Positions 12,607-22,156 of a DNA stretch of 64,000 nucleotides are shown piece after piece (positions within the stretch are counted from its first letter, which is position 1; every line of letters starts with the position of its first letter). The notes under the pieces were generated by a model, which was not told the DNA's origin, ran no database searches, and worked only from the letters and a program-made list of their open reading frames with translations. The translations under genes and the position numbers were made by a program. Origin of the DNA: Silene conica (lineage: Eukaryota > Streptophyta > Magnoliopsida > Caryophyllales > Caryophyllaceae); NCBI GenBank assembly GCA_029255685.2, contig CM055313.2, positions 48,564,079 through 48,628,078 on the forward strand, given 5' to 3'.

Positions 12607-13758
12607 ATCCCAGTTCTGATCCTTAATGTATACTGCATTTATCCATTTGATCCATAATCTATCTGCTTTACAGTAGACCCAATTCACCAGTTTCCCAACT
12701 AACGCCAGATTACATACCTCTACATTTTTTATACCCAGACCACCTTCATCCTTAGGAGTAGTTACTCTATCCCAGGCCACTAGTGGTACCCTATGGTATT
12801 CAGTAGAGCCATCCCACAACTAGTTCCTACAGATAGCAGAAATTCTATTGATAACACTTTTGGGAATAACAAACATCTTAGACCAGTAATTATGGAGTGT
12901 GTTCAGGACATAATTAACCAAAGTTACTCTCCCTGCATAAGAAAGTTTCTTAGCTCCCAGCCCTCGAATTCTGGAGACAAGTTTTTCTGTGAGGGCAATG
13001 CATTCCTCCTTATTCAACTTGCTTGGTTTTATTGGCACTCTCAAATAATTGAATGGGAATTCCCCTTCTCTGAAACCTGTCACCTGCTTGATTCTTTCCT
13101 TTGTCTCCTCATTCATCCCATTGAAATGAATTTCTGACTTGGAATTGTTCAGTTTGAGTCCTTTAGCAAATGAGAATGATGAGAATGCTCTCATGAGCAG
13201 CCAAATAGAGGCAGGCTTTCCTTTGCAAAACATGAGCAAGTCATCTGCAAGCATGAGATGGGTGAGTTTCATGTTTTTGTATAAAGGATGGTACTAGAAA
13301 GGCCATCTGTCAGTAGCATACAAGATGAGCCTGGATAGGTAATCCATGCATAGGGAAAACAGGAGGGGGGATATGGGGTCCCCCTGCCTGAGCCCCATTT
13401 TCCCCTTAAAGTACCCAAATTGGCTTCCATTCAGGGATATGGTGAAAGTAAGAGTTGTCACACATTGCATGACCAATCTTATAAAGTGAGTAGGAAACCT
13501 CAAACCATGTAACAATTTTTCAATGAATCCCCATTCCACAGAGTCATAAGCCTTTTGGAGATCTATTTTAAACATGCATCTAGGAGTTGTGGACTTCCTT
13601 CCATATAAATGGATTAAATCCTGGCAAATGAGAACATTCTCTATAATAGATCTGCCCTTGATGAAAGCTCCTTGATTTTCATGGACAATATCAGGAAGTA
13701 CTGCAGCTAGCCTATTGCATAAGAGTTTGGAGATGACTTTGTATACTAAATTGCAACA
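12607..13758 (-). pseudogene. LINE C ORF2, reverse transcriptase part, broken
   Basis: The minus strand encodes the RT palm and thumb: FKIDLQKAYDSVEW near 13570, GLRQGDPISPLLFSLCMDYL near 13390, and LTHLMLADDLLMF near 13260. LADD stands where LINE A has FADD, with both catalytic aspartates present. Next come the thumb-side YLRVPIK and LSYAGRVTLV stretches. The pieces share one frame but are separated by in-frame stops near 13294 and 12820. The frame is cut at 12607 by the E1 LTR. By family this enzyme would carry out target-primed reverse transcription. It is non-functional here. Confidence 0.88.
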
Positions 13759-13772
13759 AGCAATAGCCCTGA
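13759..13772. repeat. Target-site duplication of LINE A, left copy
   Basis: AGCAATAGCCCTGA is repeated exactly at 18396-18409, directly after the poly(A) of LINE A. The 14-bp size is normal for L1 integration. Confidence 0.93.
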
Positions 13773-13828
13773 GGCGATTTCACGAAGAACTCTGATCTCC
13801 TTCTAGGGCTTGATTTTGATTGCTTCCC

Positions 13829-14954
13829 ATGGCTCGATCACGATCTCACTCACCATCAACACCAATCATGAACTCTAAGAAGAAACACACAACCAATAAT
13901 GCAAACAGTAGTGGCAATGCGCACCATAGCTATGCATGAGGTTAACCCTGTCCCAGGGTTATCTTTGGAGGATGAGGAGGACCCTGCAGACAATTTTGAA
14001 TTAGTTACTAAACGGAAAAAGAAAAGATCTATAGTAGAACAACCAACAATGAAATCTCCAGATCATAATTTGGAGGAAGCAGAGGATGAGGATTTATTAC
14101 AGTTTACTGCAGAAGATACCATAGATGAGATTAACTATTGGAGTCAAGCAGTTTACTGTTTTGTTATGGGAGCCAACCCTCCATGGGAAGTACTCAATGG
14201 GTATGTACATAGAGTGTGGGGGAAACATGGGATAGACAAGGTTTCTTTCCTCCCTAATGGCTTGTTCATGGTAAGATTTAATGATTTGAAAGGGAAAGAA
14301 ACTGTGCTGAACGCAGGGTATCATATGTTTGATAATAAGCCGTTGATAGTGAAGGAATGGCAAGAGAATATTGATCTCCTCAAAGAGGAGGTGAAGGTGG
14401 TCCCTGCCTAGATTCGAATCCATGGTTTGCCCCTGAAATTTTGGGGGAAGTGTTTGCCCATGATTGCTGCCAAGATTGGACCATATGTTAAATCAGACAT
14501 GGCCACTGAAGGGAAAACCAGGCTCGGGTTTGCACGAACCATGGTGGAATTGAATGTTGGACAAAATTTCCCTAATGCAGTAAGATTCAAAGATGAATAT
14601 AGGAAGATTGTCGAGGTTAAGATTGAATATGAATGGAAGCCCATTCAATGTGACAAATGTAAGGGGTTAGGGCATGAAGGAAGGAATTGTAGACTAATGC
14701 AACCCCAAAAAAATCCTGATCATCAAAGAAAGGTATGGAAACCAGTTCCCAAACCAGTAGCAAGCCTAGGTGACAAAGATTTCCCAGCTCTGTCTCTGGT
14801 GCAACAAAGACAGGCCCCACAGAAGACAAATCCTCCTAGTACAGGGACCAATGTACCTGTAATTTCACTAGAGGAAGGGGAGATGAGTGCAAGCAAAGAA
14901 GCTGAACATATCACTGAAAAAGGTAACCCTCCTCCATCAGTTTCCAATGAATAA
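13829..14954 (+). pseudogene. LINE A ORF1, RNA-binding protein with DUF4283 and CCHC knuckle, broken
   Basis: ORF1 of plant L1 elements binds element RNA. The likely start is the ATG at 13829 (MARSRSHSPSTP). A frame change before about 13938 moves the reading into the frame that covers 13899-14954. A DUF4283-type domain spans about 14130-14500 (NYWSQAVYCFVMG, LPNGLFMVRF, PLKFWGKCLP). An in-frame TAG at 14409-14411 replaces the tryptophan that LINE C keeps (PSWIR). The zinc knuckle CX2CX4HX4C is complete at 14649-14690 (CDKCKGLGHEGRNC). The proline- and lysine-rich tail ends at TAA 14952-14954, overlapping the ORF2 start. Length is about 370 codons, normal for this type. Confidence 0.9.
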
Positions 14955-17900
14955 CATCGGATTTTGGAATGTCAGAGGGCTCAATAGTGTAAATAAGCAG
15001 ATAGTGGTCAAAAGTTTTATTCACAATAATGAAGCATGTCTTTTTGGGTTAGTAGAAACAAAAATAAATGGTGCAAATGTAGGAAATATATCACAGAATA
15101 TGTTAGAGGGGTGGTGTGTGTCATTTACATAAAAGGAGGCAGGGTATGGTTCATGTGGAGGCCATCAGTGTTTGATGTCACCATTCAAATGTATGATCCT
15201 CAATTCATCCATGCCAAAGTCACAATCATAGCTACTCAGAAGGTGTTCCTTTGCACTGTGGTCTACGCATTTAATGAAGGGGTAGATAGGAAGTCCTTAT
15301 GGCAGCATTTGAAGGCTCTAGCACATGACTGTCAGACACCTTGGGCAGTAATGGGTGATTTTAACACAGTTATCTCCCCTGATGAAAGGTTGGGGGGTAC
15401 CACAAAGCTAGAGGATATGGAAGAGTTTATTGATTGTCTCCATCATTGTGGATTGTATGACATTGCATCCACATGAGCCTATTATACATGGAAAAACAAG
15501 CAAGATGAAGGCCACAGGAAGTTCAGTAGGCTAGATAGATTCTTCCTTAATGATCAATGGACCAGCACCTTTCCTGAAATGAGTGGTCACTTCCACCCTG
15601 AAGGCTTATTAGATCATAACCCATGCATTGTCAGAAATCTCCACATGGAGGGAAGGAGAAATGCTAGTTTTAAATACTATTCTATGTGGAGCACAGCTCA
15701 GTCCTTCAAAGAAAATATTCAAGAAGTGTGGAACCTAGAGGTGCAGGGTACCAGAATGTTTGTGGTAGTTAAAAAACTGAAGGCACTCAAACCTGTATTA
15801 AAAGCACTAAACCATGAGTGCTTTGATAATGTTGAGGTGAATGCTACAACAATGAGCTAGAAATTAGAGGGTCTGCAATTACAAATTCAAGCAAACCCCT
15901 CAAATGAGGATCTCATCAGGGAAGAGGTGAAAACTCTGAAGGATGTCCAATTCTGGACTAAGGCAAGGGATAGCTTTTTACAGCAGAAGGCCAAAGTACA
16001 GTGGATAGCTGATGGAGACAGTAATACATCTATGTTCCACAATGCAATCAGAACTAGGTGTCTCAGAAATAAGATCATCCAGGTGGCAGACTCAAGGGGA
16101 AGGCTATGTACTACTACTGATGATATCCAAGGGGCTTTTCTGGACTTCTACACAGGTCTGTTGGGCAGTAGCAAACCCACTGAGAAGGTTTCGAATGCAG
16201 TTTTGCAGACAGGCCCCTTCTGTAATGCAGACCACCATAATGCTCTCAATGCTCCTGTCACCATGAAGGAGGTTAAAGATGTAGTGTTCTCAATACCCAT
16301 CGATAAGGCCCCTGGCCCAGACGGCTATTCCAGTGGCTTCTTTAGGGATGCATGGGACATTATAGGAGTTGATATTTATCTTGCCATAAAAGATTTCTTC
16401 CAGAGTGGACAATTACTAACCTAGATCAATGCCACCAATGTGACTCTTATCCCAAAATGTGAGAGGCCCTCATCAGTGAGTCATTTTCGGCCCATTGCAT
16501 GCTGCAACATGATATACAAGGTCATTTCTAAGTTACTATGCAACAGACTGTCTGTAGTGCTACCTGATCTTGTGAGTGAGAACCAAGGTGCTTTCATTAA
16601 GGGGAGGTCTATTATTGAAAATGTCCTAATTTGTCAGGACATTATTCACATGTATGGAAGGAAATCAGCTACCCCTCGATGCTTATTTAAAATTGACCTG
16701 CAAAAGGCATATGACTCAGTGGAATGGGATTTTATTGAGCAAATACTGAATGGTTTACAGTTCCCTCAACACTTTACCAGACTGATTTTGCAATGTATCC
16801 AGACTCCTTACTTCTCACTCAATCTCAATGGATCAACTTTTGGATACTTTCCAGGAAGAAGGGGTTTGAGACAAGGGGATCCTATCTCCCCTTTGCTTTT
16901 CACCCTATGCATGGAGTACCTCTCAAGATTTATCAAATATGCAACTGCTAGATGGCCTTTTCAATACCACCCCCTCTGCAAAAACTTGAAGCTAACCCAT
17001 CTCATGTTTGCAGATGATTTGCTTATGTTTTGCAAAGGGAGGCCAGCATCTATATGGTTACTCATGAGGGCCTTCTCCTCCTTTTCAAAAGCTACAGGCC
17101 TCTGTATGAACAATAATAAGTCTGAAATTTATTTCAGTGGTGTAGATGAGGAAACCAGGGAGGGTCTCAAACAGGTCACAGGGTTCAAAGAAGCGAAATT
17201 TCCATTCACCTATTTGGGGGTCCCTATCAAACCAGGGAAATTGTCTAAGCATGAGTGTTCATCCCTTACAGAGAAGCTGGTATCAAAAATTAGAAGCATG
17301 GGGGCCAAAAAACTCTCATATGCAGGCAGAATTACTCTGATTAACTCTGTACTAAATACATTACATAACTATTGGGGCCAAATGTTCATTATACCCAAGG
17401 CTGTAATTAAGAGGGTTGAGGCTGTGTGTCGTAATTACCTATGGGATGGATCAACAGAGTACCACAGAGTCCCACTGGTGGGTTGGGATAAGGTCACCTT
17501 ACCAAGATCTGAAGGGGGACTGGGTATAAAAAATGCAGAGCAATGGAATGTGGCTTCAGTAGGCAAACTAGTCAATTGGGTATATGAGAAAGCTGATAAA
17601 CTATGGATAAAATGGATCAATGACATTTACCTCAAGCATCAAAATTGGCATGAATATTCTCCTCCAAATGATACTCACTGGATTTGGAAGACCATCTTCA
17701 AAACCAAAGATAAAATTAAGGCAGGCTTTGTGAATGGGAAGTGGAACAGCAGGCCTCAGGGATATACAATAAGGAGTGGCTACGAATGGATCACAGCACC
17801 TCATACAACAATGGACTGGCATACTGTGGTCTGGAATTCCTGGAACATACCAAAGCACTCTGCCATCACTTGGCTTAGGGTGCAGGAAGGCATGAATGTA

Positions 17901-18299
17901 AAGGCAAAGCTGGCAAGGTTTGGGTGTTGTCTCGATTATTTGTGTATCCTTTGCAATCAATATTCTGAGACTACTGAGCATCTTTTTGAAAGCTGCTGCT
18001 ACTCTCAAAAGGTGCTACAGCTTCTCCAGCACTGGTTTGGAAGGGGCAGAATTACAATACCAGGATTGTGTTATGGAAATTCGAAAACAAATCGATGGAA
18101 GATAAGGGCTGCAATTCTAAACGCCTTTCACTATCACATTTGGAGGGAACGGAATCAAGCACGATTGAATGCATGTACGATCAGACCAGAGAAAGTAGTG
18201 AGTAATATTGTGACAGATATAAAAGGAAGGGTGCATATGAAGATTAAAGCAAGACAAGATAATGACAATTTAGAATGGTTTTTGAAACGCATTAAATGA
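14947..18299 (+). pseudogene. LINE A ORF2, endonuclease-reverse transcriptase, broken
   Basis: The start ATG at 14947 lies inside the ORF1 stop region (ATGAATAA). The apurinic-type endonuclease covers about 14950-15640 (NIGFWNVRGLN, GLVETK, MGDFNTV, LLDHNPCIV). Reverse transcriptase covers about 16280-17250 (LIPKCERP, FKIDLQKAYDSVEWDF, GLRQGDPISPLLFTLCMEYL, LTHLMFADDLLMF). A zf-RVT region with paired Cys/His near 17860-18010 (CCLDYLCILC) closes the protein. No RNase H domain follows. Lesions are a net 10-base loss near 15115-15130 relative to LINE C, TGA at 15474, TAG at 15858 and TAG at 16422. From 16440 to 18299 the frame is open for 619 codons. It is not a host gene. Confidence 0.92.
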
Positions 18300-18395
18300 T
18301 TGCTTGTAAGGGGATTTGATCCCGCAACTCCTTGTATAGTTTCCTCTTTGATTTTTATATGATATAATATACTCACATTTCACCAAAAAAAAAAA
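18300..18395 (+). other. LINE A 3' untranslated tail and poly(A)
   Basis: This short tail ends ACTCACATTTCACC followed by A residues. LINE B ends with nearly the same motif (ACATTTTACC + A), so the terminus is conserved and may be what the RT recognises. Confidence 0.85.
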
Positions 18396-18409
18396 AGCAA
18401 TAGCCCTGA
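18396..18409. repeat. Target-site duplication of LINE A, right copy
   Basis: AGCAATAGCCCTGA is identical to 13759-13772. Its first A merges with the poly(A) tail. Confidence 0.93.
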
Positions 18410-19959
18410 ACTGGCTTACAGAGGTGGGTCTGTCACATTTGGGAATTAGTGTTATATTTGTAGCATTTAGTTGTTGAAGAAGCTGTCCATGGATGACAAA
18501 GTCCTTGACTGCCTTGCAAACATCTTCCCCTACTATCTCCCAGGCATCTTTATAAAAACCACTGATGTATCCATCAGGTCCCGGAGCTTTGTCTATAGGG
18601 ATCGAGAAGATAATCTTTTGTTTTCCTTATTTGTGACAGCAGATTGAAGGGCAGTGATATGAGCTTCCGTGCAGTGAGTCCCATATTACAGTACATCATG
18701 TCTCACTGCCTCAGTGGGCTTACTACTCCCAAGCAAATCCTCATAGAATTCCAGGAATGCTTGCTGAATACTTCCCCTATCAGTACACAACTTCCCATGG
18801 ATGTTCTCTATCTGCACTATTCTGTTCCTCATTGTTCTGGTCTTAATGGCATTATGGAAAGCTGCTGTATTACTATCTCCCTCCGCTATCCAGTTGGCTT
18901 TAGATTTCTGTTTCAGAAAACTAATACGTGCCTGCTAGGACCAGTGGTTAGCCTCCTTCAGAGCATAGAACTCTTGACTAATCAGTTCAGCATTCTGTGG
19001 TCTTCCTGTAATTGTAGTTGCAGGCTCTCCAACAGTAAGGTATATTTGGAGGCATTGACTTCAACATCAGCATAGCAGTCCTGGTTTAGTTTCTTTAGTA
19101 TAGGTTTGAGAGCCTTTAGCTTTTTAACTAACCCAAACATCAAAGTCCCACCAATATCTTGTTGCCAGACCTCTCTTATTCTGTCCCCAAACCCAGGAGC
19201 TGACCCCAACATGTTATAATACTTGAAACAAGCATTCTTTCTGCCATCTAATTTCACATTCCTGACAATACACGGGTTGTCGTCCAGAAGCCCCTCTGGA
19301 TGAAAATGAGCATGAATTTCAGGAAATTGTGCCAACCATTGATCATTAATTAAGAATATGTCAAGCCTACTGTACTTGCGACTTAATTCATCCCTCTTAT
19401 TTGTCCAAGTATAAAATGCCCTAGTAGCCTGAATATCGGATAGTCCACAATGTCCCAGACAGGCTATGAAGTCCCCCATATCTGCCACCTTAGTTGTTCC
19501 TCCCATCCGTTCCTCAGGGGTGATCAGAGTGTTGAAATCTCCACCTACTGCCCATGGTAAATCACAACTGTCAGCTATCTTGTTGAGCTGGTTCCATAAA
19601 GCCAGTCTTTCACCTCCACCATTAAAGGCATAAACTACAGTAAATAAGAACACCTTGTGGATTGTTTTGCAGGTCACCCTGGCATGAATAAGCTGTGGGT
19701 CATATTGAAGGACAGCTACATCAAAAATGGTTGGTCTCCACATATGCCAAACCCTTCCTCCCTTATGAATTCTGCAATTTGTGGTTACACACCAGCCTTC
19801 CAACATAGAAGCAGAAATATTACTCACATTATCTCCATTTATTTTTGTTTCAAGGAGGCCAAAAAGACAAGCCTCATTATTTTGTATAAAACCCTTAACA
19901 GTAAGTTGCTTATTTACATTGTTCAGTCCCCTTACGTTCCAGAAGCCGATATTATTCAT
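18410..19959 (-). pseudogene. LINE C ORF2, endonuclease part and start of RT, broken
   Basis: The start ATG at 19959 overlaps the ORF1 stop by eight bases, exactly as in LINE A. The endonuclease is intact for over 300 codons (19959-18985): NIGFWNVRGLN, GLLETK, YAFNGG, VGGDFNTLI, YSRLD and LLDDNPCIV, the last carrying DDN where LINE A has DHN and LINE B DHS. The loss of the catalytic His in the SDH-like motif would weaken cleavage (inference from the family). After the stop at 18982 the frame is decayed. Remnants of the segment before the RT core (rich in PGPDGYISGFYKDAW-like text) lie around 18540-18600. Confidence 0.85.
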
Positions 19960-20536
19960 TAATGGATGTATGGTTATTGTTTCTAGTATCAAGCACCTGA
20001 TCTTCACCATTCATCAAAATCTCTACTATCTCTGGTCCCTCCTTATCAGTGAGTTTCCCTACTGGGGGCAAATTAGAGGCTATGGATGGAGTTGGTTTGG
20101 GATGAGCAGAAGGAAGAGCTGGAAATTCCTTGTCTGACAGTGGAATAGTTGGTTTTATAATTCGTTTCCACACTCTCTTCACAGGAGCCTTGGGGTTTAG
20201 ATTTGTTATCCTTCTACAATTGTTGCCATCATGACCCAATCCTTTGCATTTGACACAAAGAATGGGTTTCCAGTCATACTCAATCTTGACTGTCACAACC
20301 ATTCCATGTTCATCCTTAAATTTAATCATTTTAGGCAGTGACTGGCTAATGGTCAGTTCAACCATAGTTCTAGCAAATCCTAATCTTGTTTTTGATTCCG
20401 TGGCTATATCAGATTTGCTATACTGTCCTACCATTCCTGCAACCTTTGGAAGACACTTCCCCCAGAACTTGAGGGGAAATCCGTGCATCCTAATCCATGA
20501 CGGGAAAATTTTTATGTCTTCTTTTAGGAGATCTAT
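19952..20536 (-). pseudogene. LINE C ORF1, C-terminal part
   Basis: The minus strand encodes the end of the DUF4283 region (DLLKEDIKIFPSW, PLKFWGKCLPKVAG) and a complete CX2CX4HX4C knuckle (CVKCKGLGHDGNNC near 20260-20210). A proline-rich tail ends at TAA 19952-19954. The N-terminal half is absent because the E3 LTR begins at 20537. It keeps the tryptophan that is a stop in LINEs A and B. Confidence 0.88.
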
Positions 20537-21550
20537 TGTAATACCTCGCATTTTTGTGTGTGTTGTGGGTAAACGATAGTTTCTTTTTATATAAATCGTT
20601 CGTTTAATAAGCTTGCTTGTACTCGTTTTATGCGAGGTGTTTTGGACTTAGGTGGGACTCGAAATGGGAACTTAGCCACCTTAGGGTAATTATAGTAGTG
20701 TGTTGTTGTTGGGGTTCGAACCTAGGACCTATGACAGCACAGTCGTGGGCCTCGATATGCGTGTAAAGTTCAGCCCACGTACAGGAACTAGGTAAACTCA
20801 GTTACACAGTGTTCCTGCCGCCTTATTTAGGGCCTAGTTTACCCTAACCCTACACATACAATCCCAGATCTCAAAACACGAAAACCTAGCCGTCACGTCA
20901 GGGAAGAAGAGGGGGTCCCTCACGGTGGTCATACACTAGTGTACGGTGGTTCGAATAAGCCAAGAAAACCGGTATGTCATACACTGTGCTGATCTCAGTG
21001 TTATTTTATAGTTTTCGTCACCTATGTAATCGTTGTTAAGTCACTAATCCTTACTTTCTTTGTATGATTTTTATAGTATGTCATGTAATGATTATATATA
21101 GTTTAGTCGGTGGTGGTCGTTGGTGGTAAAGGCGGTGGCAAGGGTGGTTGTTTACGAGTCTGTGCAAGTTTCTGGGTTCGTATTTCCTCTGTTGTCGCGT
21201 CTGGGTAAGTTTGACGTTTGTGTCGAGTCTGGGTTCGTACCTAATTGGTACAGGTCACGGGTCAGGGAGTCGGATAGGAGTCCGGGGTTTGTCTTGGTGG
21301 TAGGCACGGTGGTTTCAGACGGCAGAGGTGGTGTCGACAGAGGGATTCGTTTCCTCTGTTCAGTGTTGGGTTTTTTGTTGGCGTGTATCAGGGTGGTCTG
21401 GGGGGTGGTACCACTGTTGACTCGGGGGAGGTCGACGCAGTGGTACCACCGTGGTTAGGTGTCTGGTGTCTGGGTGGTGGTTTGGTCTGGTGGTCTGTCG
21501 TCAGAGTTGTAAATGGAGGATTGTCGTGTGGTGGAGTGAGGTTTCAGGCG
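20537..21550 (+). repeat. E3: partial chromovirus-like LTR
   Basis: It starts with TGTAATACCTCGCATTTTTG directly against LINE C ORF1, much like the LTR starts of E2 and E8. The right end is not clear. No terminal TTACA or target duplication is seen before Athila/Tat-like gag text begins near 21553. The part from 21105 is strongly G/T-rich on the plus strand (many GGTGG runs). Frames of 110-195 codons across it match nothing and look incidental. Confidence 0.55.
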
Positions 21551-21552
21551 AG

Positions 21553-22053
21553 TTATGGGGATGGTTCACCTCGCCGGTGGCACCCCCATGCGAACCCCCA
21601 TACCATATCCATCTCTACATTCAACCTTCGCGAATTCCCATGCGAACTCCCAAATTCGGCCCTATGCACCCCCATGTCTTCAATAGTGTTCCAACCCTTC
21701 ATGTGGTTGGTATTATTTTGAAATCTACCATTGGCGGCGGCATCAAGAATCACCTTATAATCATCATAAAGGGCATTGTAGAATTGGTTGCACAAGTACC
21801 ATTGAGGAAAACCGTGATGAGGAATAGAACGAACCAATTTCTTGAACCGACCCCATGCCTCACAAAATTCTTCATCCGGACCTTGTTGAAAGTTAGTGAT
21901 TTGACTTCTCAAATCTTTGGCCTTCATAAGAGGGAAGTACTTTTTATAGAAAGCCAATGCCAAGAAGGTCCAATCTGTAACCTTCTCAGCCACCCTATCA
22001 AGGTAGCGGTACCAATCTCTCGCAGAATCCTTCAGTGAATAGAGGAACATCAT
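21553..22053 (-). pseudogene. E4 gag, downstream part
   Basis: The minus strand carries retrotransposon gag text of the Athila/Tat type (WYRYLDRVAEKVTDW, NQFYNALYDDYK, GRFQNNTN) colinear with the E12 gag. By family it is a capsid-like structural protein. Similarity to E12 fades beyond about 21650, so the exact end of E4 sequence here is uncertain. Confidence 0.75.
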
Positions 22054-22054
22054 T
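22038..22054. repeat. Target-site duplication of LINE B, left copy
   Basis: AATAGAGGAACATCATT is repeated at 34805-34821. The last T merges with the poly(T) of the reversed tail. Confidence 0.9.
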
Positions 22055-22156
22055 TTTTTTTTTGGTAAAATGTAAGAATTATATTAACCAAAAGGTGACT
22101 ATTACACACTAATCACAACATCATCAAGCATCAAGGAAGCCTACAACAACTTCCAA

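Larger units (their letters stand above)
13773..18395 (+). mobile_element. LINE A: full-length L1-type LINE nested in LINE C
   Basis: The element is 4.6 kb and begins with a short 5' leader (13773-13828). ORF1 and ORF2 overlap by eight bases. It ends with an 85-base 3' tail, the motif CACATTTCACC and about 11 A residues. A perfect 14-bp target duplication flanks it. Complete length plus few lesions (one stop and one frame change in ORF1; three stops and one frame change in ORF2) indicate a fairly recent but now inactive copy. It inserted into the RT region of LINE C in the opposite orientation. Confidence 0.93.
12607..20536 (-). mobile_element. LINE C: old L1-type LINE, partial, interrupted by LINE A
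   Basis: Minus-strand pieces at 18396-20536 and 12607-13772 are one L1 element read across the LINE A insertion. In order they are the end of ORF1 (DUF4283 part and zinc knuckle), the ORF2 endonuclease, and reverse transcriptase. Both ends are missing here. ORF1 is cut by the E3 LTR at 20536, and the 3' end of ORF2 is cut by E1 at 12607, so its remainder should lie left of the window beyond E1. Many stops show that it is dead. It is related to, but clearly diverged from, LINE A. Confidence 0.88.

Noticed and set aside
16440-18299. 619-codon open frame as a possible host gene
   Set aside because: It is the RT to zf-RVT part of LINE A ORF2, inside an element with target duplication and poly(A).
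21120-22038. Overlapping frames of 112-195 codons on the plus strand
   Set aside because: They overlap each other in G/T-rich sequence and run over Athila/Tat-like gag on the other strand. No motif is seen.
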